A stretch of DNA of 64,000 bases from Mesorhizobium onobrychidis (GTDB taxonomy: Bacteria; Pseudomonadota; Alphaproteobacteria; Rhizobiales; Rhizobiaceae). The first letter of the stretch is position 1; the number at the start of each line of letters is the position of its first letter. A model generated the notes under the pieces. It worked only from the letters and a program-made list of their open reading frames with translations, was not told where the DNA came from and did no database searches. A program made the position numbers and the translations under genes. Shown here piece after piece: positions 52,963 to 64,000 of this stretch. The stretch covers positions 3,949,501 through 4,013,500 of the forward strand of contig NZ_CP062229.1 of NCBI RefSeq assembly GCF_024707545.1, read 5' to 3'.

Positions 52963-54039
52963 ATGAAAGGCAAGAGTTGGCGTTTGCGCCTGTGCGCGAG
53001 CTCAATTTCGATTGGCGCTGCATTGGTTTTCCTGCCTTCGAAGGCAAACGCCTGTATTGACGACGATAGTGAAGAGCCTCTGCAGACGGACTGCTACGTC
53101 GGCGTGACCGTCAATAGCGCGATTGTCGACACGTCCCTGGATGCGCTTCTCAAATTGTCTGACGACATCATCCAGGCGGATGTCGGCCCCGCAGCCGCAG
53201 CTCCGCCGGCCCAGTCTTCACCGTTCGGCGTGTTCGCTTCCGGCCAGTTGGCCCACACGGAGCATGACGGCTTCACCGTTTCGGACGATTTCGACGTCTT
53301 TGACGGACCGAGCTTCGACGTCGATGAATTCTCCGCTGCCGCCAGTGTCGACTTCAACGCGGCAAAGCATTTCGGATTCGACAGCGAGCACGGATTGAAC
53401 CTGGGGCTGTTCGGCGGCTATGCCTCGGCTGACGTCAATGTCGACGTTTTTGGTGTCGGTGACGCGACCAACAAAAGCGGCATGTTCGGCGGCTATGGGC
53501 TTTATCGTAAAGGCACCAGCTATGCTCTTGTGGCCGCCTCGGCGTTCCTGGGCAACACCGACGTCAAGGGAAATGACGGCAGCTACGACACGCAAGGCTA
53601 CGCGATAACAGGGTCGATCGGCCGCATCTTCAACTTGACCGATCGCGTGCGTTTCGATCTTCGTGGCGGGCTGTTGGGCGTTACCTTTACCGGCGACGCA
53701 TACACGGACGACACCGGCACTGAATTTGGAAAGAGCCGTTTATCGTTTGGCGCGATCAAGTTCGACCCTGGGGTTTACGCGGATTACCAGCTCGGAAACG
53801 GCATGGTCATCAGCCCCTATGCGCGCGCGGATCTGCAGCAGCGTTTCGGCTATTCGAACACGGCAAGCGTTTCTGGTCTGAAGAGCAATTTCGAGGATGC
53901 GGATTTCTCGGTGGCGCTGTCCTCCGGCTTCAATCTGAAGATGTCTTCATCGACAACCGTCAGCACTGAAATTCGCGGCAAATGGTCCGAGGACAGTTCA
54001 ACCGTCAGCGGCAAGCTGGGCCTCAAGATCGCGTTCTAA
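52963..54039 (+). CDS. Outer-membrane beta-barrel (autotransporter-like) protein
   Basis: A 358-residue protein. The signal peptide ends about PSKANA-C. A short N-terminal passenger (CIDDDSEEPLQTDCYVGVTV, with a Cys pair) and an Ala/Pro-rich spacer are followed by a beta-barrel: FGVFASGQLAH, LNLGLFGGYASADVN, GMFGGYGLYRKGTSYALV, AITGSIGRIFNL, ending GKLGLKIAF with the C-terminal Phe used by the BAM machinery. It resembles the autotransporter barrel domain without a large passenger. AAGGGG precedes ATG 52963. It overlaps yaiI by 4 bp tail to tail. Confidence 0.82.
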   Translation: MKGKSWRLRLCASSISIGAALVFLPSKANACIDDDSEEPLQTDCYVGVTVNSAIVDTSLDALLKLSDDIIQADVGPAAAAPPAQSSPFGVFASGQLAHTEHDGFTVSDDFDVFDGPSFDVDEFSAAASVDFNAAKHFGFDSEHGLNLGLFGGYASADVNVDVFGVGDATNKSGMFGGYGLYRKGTSYALVAASAFLGNTDVKGNDGSYDTQGYAITGSIGRIFNLTDRVRFDLRGGLLGVTFTGDAYTDDTGTEFGKSRLSFGAIKFDPGVYADYQLGNGMVISPYARADLQQRFGYSNTASVSGLKSNFEDADFSVALSSGFNLKMSSSTTVSTEIRGKWSEDSSTVSGKLGLKIAF

Positions 54040-54515
54040 TCCGGTGCGGCGGATTTCAGCGCACGCCGCAGGATGCGGTCGAGCTCGCCGAGAAACCGCG
54101 AGCGGTCCTGCGGCGCGAAACTGGCATTGTAGCCCTTGCTTTCGCCGGTCTCGCGCAGATGCTGCTTGAGGTCGCGCATCGCCATCGCCATGCCGATCGT
54201 TTCCGGCGTGAACGGGCGCCCGGTCGGCCCAAGCACATGGACGCCGAGCGCCACCGTGCGGGCGGCAAGCGGGATGTCGGCCGTGACGACGATGTCGTTG
54301 GGTTTGGCATTGTCGACGATCCAGTCGTCCGCCGCGTCGGCGCCCTTGGACACGACGACGTTGCGGATCATCGGATCGCGCGACGGGCGCAGGCCGCCAT
54401 TGGAGACGAAGGTGACGACGACGCCATGGCGCTCGGCGACTTTCTCGACCTCGGCCTTCACCGGACAGGCATCGGCATCGACGTAAATCTGTATTTGGTT
54501 GATGCTAGTCGTCAT
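54036..54515 (-). CDS. YaiI/YqxD family protein (DUF188)
   Basis: A 159-residue protein with the DUF188 pattern: IYVDADACPVKAEVEKVAER, GADAADDWIVDNAKPNDIVV, TADIPLAARTVALGVHVLGP and SFAPQDRSRFLGELDRILRR. The fold belongs to PIN-like nucleases; conserved Asp residues are in DADACP and TADIPL. Role unknown. It starts inside the stop of the preceding small gene (ATGA overlap), forming a unit with it and adhC. Confidence 0.9.
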   Translation of the reverse strand: MTTSINQIQIYVDADACPVKAEVEKVAERHGVVVTFVSNGGLRPSRDPMIRNVVVSKGADAADDWIVDNAKPNDIVVTADIPLAARTVALGVHVLGPTGRPFTPETIGMAMAMRDLKQHLRETGESKGYNASFAPQDRSRFLGELDRILRRALKSAAPD

Positions 54516-54784
54516 GCCGAGTCGATATCGATGACCGCTTCATTTTCCATGAGGTTCGCTTTTAACAAGCGATGCACTTCGGTCAGGCTCCTCTGCAAAA
54601 ACGTATCACGTACGAGAAAGTTGATTTCATCTGTCGCACGATCGATCTCTCCCAAATCGATCTGAACGCGATTGTTTGCCCTATAGCTACACCATAAGTC
54701 CTCGCCAAAATTCTGTATTCGATGGATCGTCGACTTTTCGTAGTCGATGAAGCGAATACGAACACGAATTTGAACCTCCTTCAC
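54512..54784 (-). CDS. Small hypothetical protein between adhC and yaiI
   Basis: A 90-residue, charged, soluble protein starting at GTG 54784 directly after the adhC stop, and ending in an ATGA overlap with yaiI. It reads VRIRFIDYEKSTIHRIQNFG, LWCSYRANNRVQIDLGEIDR and DTFLQRSLTEVHRLLKANLM. The GC content is visibly lower than that of its neighbours, which suggests it was inserted between two core genes. No family recognised. Confidence 0.6.
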   Translation of the reverse strand: MKEVQIRVRIRFIDYEKSTIHRIQNFGEDLWCSYRANNRVQIDLGEIDRATDEINFLVRDTFLQRSLTEVHRLLKANLMENEAVIDIDSA

Positions 54785-55918
<1,134 letters not shown>

Positions 55919-56112
55919 CTCCTCTCAGGGCAAATCTGCAATCGGGGCCGAGCCTTAGCGTATATGCAGGTTCTGGACTATGGGACGAATTGACAGTTCG
56001 TGGCCGGGTTTGGTCGGCGCCAGCCGACTTGCGCCCGGGGATATGCGCCAACTTGCCTTGACCGGCCGGGCGAAGCCCATAAAAGAAAGGCAGCCGAGGG
56101 AACGCAACCCGC

Positions 56113-58125
<2,013 letters not shown>

Positions 58126-58140
58126 GGCTGAAAACAAAAA

Positions 58141-58156
58141 CCCGCCTAGCGGCGGG
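58141..58156. terminator. Hairpin after pccA
   Basis: CCCGCC-TAGC-GGCGGG, preceded on the left by a run of As. The tract of As makes a leftward terminator; for pccA the stem is unaided by Ts. Confidence 0.45.
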
Positions 58157-58322
58157 CCGTTGGCGCAAATCAGCACCATGCATATATTCCTAGCATAAAT
58201 GCCGTCACAAAGCAACGGATCGCGAGCTTGCAAGGCTCGAGTCGCAATTGCTGGACTCGCATCGTCCGGTGCCGGACAATACATCTTCATCGACTGAGTC
58301 CTTTCAAACGGCGCTAAAAACC

Positions 58323-61300
58323 ATGGCGAATGAGACACTTCCACGCGACCCCTTGCGGCGCGAGGCCCTTGTGAGGGCATCGCGGCCGGAAGTGCCTGCG
58401 CGCCCGTTCATTCATCTGCGCGTCCATTCGGCCTATTCGTTGCTCGAAGGCGCATTGCAGCTCGGCACGGTTGTCGGCCATGCGGTCAAGGATGAGGCTC
58501 CAGCCATCGCCGTCACCGACACCAACAATCTGTTCGGCGCGCTCGAATTTGCGCAAAAAGCGGTGAAGGAGGGCATCCAGCCGATCATCGGCTGCCAGAC
58601 CACTCTCGCCTTTTCCGGCGAAGCCAGCGACAGCCAGCGCGACCGCAGGCGGCAAGGCCCGGATATGCGGCCCGTGGTTTTGATCGCGGCGACCGAGGCC
58701 GGCTACAGCAATCTGGTCAGGCTGGTCAGCCGGGTCTATCTCGAAACGCCGCCCGGCGAGGCCGTGCATCTGACGACCGAGATGCTGCAAGGCCATTGCG
58801 ACGGCCTGATCTGTCTCAGCGGCGGGCCGCGCGGCCCAATCGGCAACGCCTTGAAGGAGGATCGCCGCGATCTCGCCGAGACGCGGCTTTTGGCGCTCAA
58901 GGCGCTGTTCGGCGACCGGCTCTATGTCGAGCTGGAACGGGTTTCCGGTTATGACCGGGCGATCGAGCAATCGTCCGTCGACCTCGCCTATACCAATGAC
59001 TTGCCGCTGGTCGCCACCAACGAGGCGTTTTTCTCCTCCCGCGACGACTATGAGGCGCATGACGCGCTGATTGCCATCGCCGAAGGTTCGGTCGTCGCCG
59101 TCGACAACCGCCGCCGCCTGTCGCCCGACAATTTTCTGAGAAACCAGGCTGACATGGCGAGGCTGTTCGCCGATCTGCCGGAAGCGATCGACAACACCGT
59201 CGAGATCGCGCTGCGCTGCTCCTACTACCCCAAGACCCGCAACCCGATCCTGCCGCGCTTTGCCGGCGGCGATGTCGCCGATGCCGATGCGGCGGTGAAG
59301 GCGGAGGCGCAGGAGCTTGCCAGACAGGCGCATGAAGGGCTGGAGGCGCGGCTCGCCGCGCACGGACTGGCTCCCGGCTACACGGTCGAACAATATCGCG
59401 AACGGTTGGAATTTGAGCTCGGCGTCATCGAGAAGATGAAGTTCCCCGGCTACTTCCTGATCGTCGCCGACTTCATCAAATGGGCGAAGGCGCAAGGCAT
59501 TCCGGTCGGGCCGGGCCGCGGTTCGGGCGCCGGCTCGCTGGTCGCGTATTCGACGACCATCACCGATATCGATCCGCTGCGCTTCTCGCTGCTGTTCGAG
59601 CGCTTCCTCAATCCCGACCGCGTGTCGATGCCCGACTTCGACATCGATTTCTGCCAGGACCGGCGCGAGGAGGTCATCCGCTACGTCCAGCAGAAATACG
59701 GCCGCGACCAGGTCGGCCAGATCATCACCTTCGGCACGCTGCAGGCTCGCGCGGTGCTGCGCGACGTTGGCCGCGTGCTGCAGATGCCCTATGGCCAGGT
59801 CGACAAGCTCTCCAAGATGGTGCCGTCGAACCCGGCCAATCCGGTCAAGCTCGCCGACGCCATCGCCAACGAACCGCGCTTTGCCGAAGAGGCCGAGCGC
59901 GAGCCGATCGTGCAGACGCTGCTCGACATGGCGCAGAAGCTGGAAGGGCTCTACCGCCACGCCTCGACGCATGCCGCCGGCATCGTCATCGGCGACCGGC
60001 CGCTGTGGGAGCTGGTGCCGATGTACCGCGACCCGCGTTCCGACATGCCGGTCACCCAGTTCAACATGAAGTATGTCGAGCAGGCCGGGCTGGTGAAGTT
60101 CGACTTCCTCGGCCTGAAGACGCTGACGGTGCTGGAGACTGCGGTCAAGCTGATCCGCCGCCGCGGCATCGAGATCGATCTCGCCCACATTCCGCTCGAC
60201 GACCCTGATACCTACGCCATGCTATCGCGCGGCGAAGTGGTCGGCGTGTTCCAGGTGGAAAGTGCCGGCATGCGCAAGGCGCTGATCGGCATGCGGCCCG
60301 ACTGCATCGAAGACATCATCGCGCTGGTCGCTCTCTATCGGCCGGGACCGATGGAGAACATACCGACGTATAACGCCAGAAAGCATGGCGAGGAGGAGAT
60401 GGCGTCGATCCACCCGAAGATCGACCATCTGGTGAAGGAGACGCAAGGCGTCATCGTCTACCAGGAACAGGTGATGCAGATCGCGCAGGAGCTCTCCGGC
60501 TATTCGCTGGGCGAAGCCGATTTGCTGCGCCGCGCCATGGGCAAGAAGATCCGCGCCGAGATGGACAAGCAGCGCGAACGCTTCGTTTCGGGCGCGGTCG
60601 AGCGCGGCGTCGGCAAGCCGCAAGCCGACTTCATTTTCGACCTGCTGGCAAAGTTCGCCGACTACGGTTTCAACAAGTCGCATGCCGCCGCCTATGCAGT
60701 CGTCTCCTACCAGACGGCCTATCTGAAGGCGCACTACCCGGTCGAGTTCCTGGCCGCGTCGATGACGCTCGACATGGGCAACACCGACAAGCTCGCCGAT
60801 TTCCGCCAGGATGCGCTGCGCCTCGGCATCGATGTCGTGGCGCCGTCGGTGATATCAAGCTTCCGCGCCTTCGAGGTCGGCGAGAACCGAATCTTCTATT
60901 CGCTGGCCGCGCTCAAGGGCGTCGGCGACGCCGCGGTCGAGCACATCGTCGCCATGCGCGGCGAAAAACCGTTCAAGAGCCTCGCCGATTTCTGCGAAAG
61001 GGTCGATCCGAAGATCGTCGGCAAGCGGGTCTTCGAAAGCCTGATCATGGCCGGCGCGCTCGACTGCTTCGGCCACGACCGCGCCGCGATGATGGCCGGC
61101 GTCGAGCGGATGATGGGGCTGGCGTCGCTGGCGCAGCAGAATGCAATATCGGGCCAGCACGACATTTTTGGCGCCTCGCTCGGCGCGCAGTCGCAGGCGC
61201 TCAATCTGCCGGCGACCGACCCGTGGCTTGCCGCCGACCGCCTGCACCGTGAATTCCAGGTGGTCGGCTTCTATCTCTCGGCTCATCCGCTGGACGAATA

Positions 61301-61850
61301 CAAGGCGGCGCTGCAGAAGATGCGGGTGCAGAACTGGGCCGAGTTCTCGGCGGCCGTCAAACGGGGTGCTGCCGCCGGGCGGCTTGCCGGCACCGTCACC
61401 ACCAAGCAGGAGCGCAAGACGCGCACCGGCAACAAGATGGGCGTCGTGCAGTTCTCCGACACGTCGGGCCAGTATGAAGCAGTGCTGTTTTCCGAGGGGC
61501 TGGCGCAGTATCGCGACCTGCTCGAGCCCGGCCGTTCGGTGGTGATCACCGTTTCGGCCGAGGACAGGCCAGAAGGCGTCAATCTGCGCATCCAGACCGT
61601 GCAGTCTCTGGAGGACGAGGCAAGTCGCATCCAAAAAGCCTTGCGCATCTTTGTCAGAGATGACCGACCCGCGTCGGCGATTCAATCGCAGCTGACCCAG
61701 CGCGGCGACAGTCAGGTGAGCATTATCGTTATCAAGGATGAGGCGCAAGGCGAGGTCGAGATCGAACTGCCCAACCGTTACCGCGTCTCGCCGCAGATTG
61801 CGTCGGCCATGCGCGCGGTGCCGGGCGTGGTGGAAGTCGAGTTGGTGTGA
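58323..61850 (+). CDS. dnaE: DNA polymerase III subunit alpha
   Basis: A 1175-residue replicative polymerase. The PHP domain starts FIHLRVHSAYSLLEGALQLG; the catalytic core has GPGRGSGAGSLVAYST and the metal-binding PDFDIDFCQDRR; the helix-hairpin-helix and OB-fold (GVVQFSDTSGQYEAVLFSEG) follow. The length and PHP/beta-binding architecture are those of DnaE1, not the shorter ImuC/DnaE2; no imuA/imuB neighbours. ATG 58323 (MANETLPRDPL) is preferred over a TTG upstream at 58248. Confidence 0.95.
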   Translation: MANETLPRDPLRREALVRASRPEVPARPFIHLRVHSAYSLLEGALQLGTVVGHAVKDEAPAIAVTDTNNLFGALEFAQKAVKEGIQPIIGCQTTLAFSGEASDSQRDRRRQGPDMRPVVLIAATEAGYSNLVRLVSRVYLETPPGEAVHLTTEMLQGHCDGLICLSGGPRGPIGNALKEDRRDLAETRLLALKALFGDRLYVELERVSGYDRAIEQSSVDLAYTNDLPLVATNEAFFSSRDDYEAHDALIAIAEGSVVAVDNRRRLSPDNFLRNQADMARLFADLPEAIDNTVEIALRCSYYPKTRNPILPRFAGGDVADADAAVKAEAQELARQAHEGLEARLAAHGLAPGYTVEQYRERLEFELGVIEKMKFPGYFLIVADFIKWAKAQGIPVGPGRGSGAGSLVAYSTTITDIDPLRFSLLFERFLNPDRVSMPDFDIDFCQDRREEVIRYVQQKYGRDQVGQIITFGTLQARAVLRDVGRVLQMPYGQVDKLSKMVPSNPANPVKLADAIANEPRFAEEAEREPIVQTLLDMAQKLEGLYRHASTHAAGIVIGDRPLWELVPMYRDPRSDMPVTQFNMKYVEQAGLVKFDFLGLKTLTVLETAVKLIRRRGIEIDLAHIPLDDPDTYAMLSRGEVVGVFQVESAGMRKALIGMRPDCIEDIIALVALYRPGPMENIPTYNARKHGEEEMASIHPKIDHLVKETQGVIVYQEQVMQIAQELSGYSLGEADLLRRAMGKKIRAEMDKQRERFVSGAVERGVGKPQADFIFDLLAKFADYGFNKSHAAAYAVVSYQTAYLKAHYPVEFLAASMTLDMGNTDKLADFRQDALRLGIDVVAPSVISSFRAFEVGENRIFYSLAALKGVGDAAVEHIVAMRGEKPFKSLADFCERVDPKIVGKRVFESLIMAGALDCFGHDRAAMMAGVERMMGLASLAQQNAISGQHDIFGASLGAQSQALNLPATDPWLAADRLHREFQVVGFYLSAHPLDEYKAALQKMRVQNWAEFSAAVKRGAAAGRLAGTVTTKQERKTRTGNKMGVVQFSDTSGQYEAVLFSEGLAQYRDLLEPGRSVVITVSAEDRPEGVNLRIQTVQSLEDEASRIQKALRIFVRDDRPASAIQSQLTQRGDSQVSIIVIKDEAQGEVEIELPNRYRVSPQIASAMRAVPGVVEVELV

Positions 61851-61955
61851 GCTAACGACCGTATTCCGCCAGCCCGGTCGCATTGCCCGGTGACGATGCC
61901 GCTGGTGTTGTGAGCTCTGCGGCCTGGGTCTTTTCGGCGGCCGGGGGAGCGGGTC

Positions 61956-62876
61956 ATGGATGAGCGGGATGCCGCTGCCGAACTCCAGAAAATGGTCAAT
62001 GGCTTCCAGGTATCTCAGGCGATTTGCGTCGCCGCCACGCTGGGCATTGCAGACCATCTCAAGGACGGAAAACGCACCAGCGGCGAACTGGCCGCGTTGA
62101 CCAATACTCATCCGCAGGCGCTCTACCGGCTGCTGCGCGCCCTTGCGTCGGTCGGCGTGTTCCATGAAGCGGAAGACCGGTCGTTCTCGCTGACCCCGCT
62201 CAGCGGCGCGTTGCGATCCGATGTTCAGCAGTCGGTCGAGCCGTGGGCGATTCTGGCCGGACGGCCGTATTTCCGTCAGGCATCCGGAAGAGTCCGTCAT
62301 CTTCCACCGCGCGATGACGGCCATGTCGCGTGGCGTCGCCGCCGCGGTGATCGCGGCCTATGACTTCCGGCCGTTCTCTGTCGTCATGGATGTCGGGGGC
62401 GGGCAGGGCGCGCTGCTTGCCGAAATCCTCTGCCGCAATCCCGGCCAGCGCGGCATTCTTTTCGATCAGCCGCAGGTCTGGCGAAGGCCGGCCCGGTCTT
62501 TGACGCCGCGGGCGTATCCGATCGATGCGACATCGTCGCCGGCGATTTCTTCGTCTCGGTGCCCGAGGGCGCCGATGCGATTGTGCTTAAATGGATCCTG
62601 CATGACTGGGACGACGACACAAACATCCGGATCCTGAAAACCTGCCGCCGGGCGATGCGCCCCGAAGGCAAGCTGCTGGTGCTCGAGAGCATTCTGGCGC
62701 CGCCCAACGAAGGCGCCGGCGCAAAATTCGGCGATCTGAACATGCTGGTCATGCCGGGCGGGCAGGAGCGCACGGCGGAAGAATTCAGGTCGCTGCTTGC
62801 GGCGTCGGATTTTCGGGTCGCGAATATTGTTGAAGCCGGACCTCGCATCAGCATCATCGAGGCGGAACCGGTCTGA
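61956..62876 (+). pseudogene. SAM-dependent O-methyltransferase (acetylserotonin-OMT-like), frameshifted
   Basis: Three reading frames together give one O-methyltransferase: KMVNGFQVSQAICVAATLGI with LTNTHPQALYRLLRALASVG in the first (61956-~62280); then HPEESVIFHRAMTAM and VVMDVGGGQGALLAEIL (motif I) in the second; then FVSVPEGADAIVLKWILHDW and DLNMLVMPGGQERTAEEF in the third, ending at 62876. About 25 residues are missing at the first junction (~62280) and a single-base shift lies near 62476. The dimerisation and catalytic domains are both recognisable, so this is a recent loss of a plant-type OMT-like enzyme. Confidence 0.75.
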
Positions 62877-62979
62877 CTGCTTTGCGGGTCTGAAACGCTC
62901 CGGATGTTCTCAAGCCACAGCGGCTTCCCTCTGCTCTGCCCACTGGACGGCTGTCGCAGCGAACGTTATCGCAGTTGTC

Positions 62980-63783
62980 ATGAAGGCGCCGGAAAGGGAA
63001 GGAGTGGAGGATTTTTCAGCCTTGGCGCGGCTGCGCGGCACGCTGCGCAAACTTTATCACGGGCGCACGCCCGCGGCTTTCCGGTTTCAACTGGTCGCCA
63101 TTGTCATCGACCTTGCCATCATCGCCTTCTTCATCGCCACACCGGTGATCCAGGAGTCGTCCTCTTTCCTCTGGCTTGATTATTCTGTGGCAGCACTTGT
63201 CGCCGCTGACATGATTGCCCGGCTGCTTGCCTCCAACGACATGCTGCGCCTGATGAAACAGCCGGCGTCGTGGGTCGATGCCTTTATCCTGCTGACGCTG
63301 CTGATGCCTTCGGCGCTGGCCAACCTAGGTTTTCTGCGCATATTGCGGCTGTGGTCGCTGTCACGCAGCGGCGCGCTGTGGCGGTTTTTCGAGATGCGCG
63401 GGCTCAAAAAATGGCGCGAGGCGAGCCATGCAGTCATCAATCTCCTGACATTCCTCCTTGTCATCACCGGCTTCGTCTACACCTTCTTTTTCAGCACCGG
63501 GGCCGGTCTCGAAGGCTATGTCGACGCGCTTTATTTCACCGTCGCCACGGTGACAACGACCGGCTTCGGCGACATCGTCCTGCCGGGTATCGCCGGCAAG
63601 CTCACCGCGATCGTCACTATGATCATCGGCATATCGCTGTTCGTCAGGCTGGCGCAGGCGCTCTTCCGCCCCGCCAAGGTGTTTTTTTCCTTGCCCCAAT
63701 GCGGACTTCAGCGGCACGAACCCGACGCCGTCCACTGCAAGGCCTGCGGGCATCTCCTCAACATCCCCGACGAAGGCGACTGA
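62980..63783 (+). CDS. Potassium-channel-like ion channel with zinc-ribbon tail
   Basis: A 267-residue membrane protein. Helices: FQLVAIVIDLAIIAFFIATP, LDYSVAALVAADMIARLLAS, FILLTLLMPSALANLGFLRI and INLLTFLLVITGFVYTFFFS. The pore loop ALYFTVATVTTTGFGDIVLP holds the filter TTGFGD. The sequence LWSLSRSGALWRFF resembles a voltage-sensor-like S4 helix with arginines. The C-terminus has Cys-rich VHCKACGHLLNI, with PQCG shortly before, forming a small zinc ribbon. ATG 62980 is chosen; the frame is open upstream. A 6-helix ion channel with such a tail is unusual. Confidence 0.82.
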   Translation: MKAPEREGVEDFSALARLRGTLRKLYHGRTPAAFRFQLVAIVIDLAIIAFFIATPVIQESSSFLWLDYSVAALVAADMIARLLASNDMLRLMKQPASWVDAFILLTLLMPSALANLGFLRILRLWSLSRSGALWRFFEMRGLKKWREASHAVINLLTFLLVITGFVYTFFFSTGAGLEGYVDALYFTVATVTTTGFGDIVLPGIAGKLTAIVTMIIGISLFVRLAQALFRPAKVFFSLPQCGLQRHEPDAVHCKACGHLLNIPDEGD

Positions 63784-63793
63784 AATGCGAGGC

Positions 63794-63830
63794 TAGAGCG
63801 CGGTTTTGGTGGAATCAAAACCGCGCTCTA
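63794..63830 (+). terminator. Long hairpin after the ion channel gene
   Basis: TAGAGCGCGGTTTTG and CAAAACCGCGCTCTA form a perfect 15-bp stem around a GTGGAAT loop, 13 bp after the channel gene stop. The sequence is also of the dispersed-repeat type (TAGAGCGCG). Confidence 0.7.
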
Positions 63831-63845
63831 ACTCTTTGCTTTAAC

Positions 63846-63889
63846 GCATTTTGTCGGACGCCAAACGAAGACGTTTGGCTGCAAAATGC
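63846..63889. repeat. Nested palindrome between converging genes
   Basis: Outer GCATTTTG / CAAAATGC (63846-63853, 63882-63889) and inner CCAAACG-AAGA-CGTTTGG (63861-63878). A frequent intergenic element type in Mesorhizobium, recognised by pattern. Confidence 0.7.
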
Positions 63890-64000
63890 TAAGACGCTGC
63901 CACTTCCGCAGGTTTGGTCGCTTTTTTCTGCAGATTGAGCAGATTGCCCAGCAGGATCAGCAAGGCTCCGCCGGCGGTGAAAGCGTCGATCTGCTCCTGA
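63889..64000 (-). CDS. C-terminus of a probable EamA-type membrane transporter (cut by window edge)
   Basis: A leftward frame open to the right edge. It reads QEQIDAFTAGGALLILLGNL and NLQKKATKPAEVAAS before the stop at 63889. A final hydrophobic helix AGGALLILLGNLLNL followed by a polar tail is how EamA/DMT drug-metabolite transporters end. Only 36 codons are in the window, so this is tentative. Confidence 0.55.
   Translation of the reverse strand, partial: QEQIDAFTAGGALLILLGNLLNLQKKATKPAEVAAS

Noticed and set aside
58314..60188. A 624-codon open frame opposite dnaE
   Set aside because: Shadow of dnaE; no start signal and no recognisable domain.

Overview
The window reads as chromosome of a high-GC alphaproteobacterium of the Rhizobiales, most likely Mesorhizobium or a close relative. 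The evidence is the set of core genes (PHB synthase, AlaC-type aminotransferase, hom, glpX, recJ, folE, pccA, dnaE), DUF982 proteins, which are largely a rhizobial family, and palindromic intergenic repeats of rhizobial type. The genus is an inference, because no marker such as 16S rRNA is present.

Positions 1 to about 12,800 form an accessory region. It holds short orphan genes, broken genes and mobile DNA. An ATP-dependent DNA ligase is present only as two separated pieces (822-983 and 6718-7209), with about 5.7 kb of foreign material between them. That material contains two SAM methyltransferase genes (one truncated), an IS1595-type remnant, an IS481-family element sitting in a membrane/HEPN-like gene, two AT-richer orphan genes and three tandem DUF982 genes (the first frameshifted). 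Further right come small rhizobial orphans, a divergent XRE-regulator locus, a small lipoprotein gene between two near-identical terminators, a decayed DUF4238 gene and an L-lactate dehydrogenase gene. The region stops at the 3' end of a tRNA-Ser(UGA) gene, a typical integration point, but no integrase is visible. A 52-nt tRNA-Ser-like remnant lies next to that tRNA. tRNA-Glu(UUC) follows at 14.3 kb.

From about 14.5 kb the DNA is ordinary core chromosome. 14.5-24 kb: YcbK-like lipoprotein, phaC (PHB synthesis), a small lipoprotein, alaC, hom, glpX and recJ. 24-34 kb: patatin-like phospholipase, hisI, folE, an IscU-like protein, yidD, a class D beta-lactamase, thrS, an acyltransferase, an exported protein, a nitroreductase and a flavin reductase. 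34-42.8 kb: divergent TetR/MFS efflux pair, CitE-like lyase with MaoC-like hydratase, a DUF2336 protein, parE and a diguanylate cyclase. 42.8-47.3 kb: the glycine cleavage operon gcvT-gcvH-gcvP, read leftward behind a tandem glycine riboswitch.

47.5-64 kb: a conserved rhizobial protein, a Tat-exported molybdopterin oxidoreductase with its cytochrome b partner, a DUF1345 membrane protein, a caspase-like protein, an outer-membrane beta-barrel, an adhC-orphan-yaiI unit with overlapping or abutting genes (formaldehyde detoxification), pccA (propionyl/acetyl-CoA carboxylase alpha), dnaE, a decayed O-methyltransferase, a two-pore-motif-type ion channel with a zinc-ribbon tail, and the 3' end of what looks like an EamA-type transporter at the right edge.
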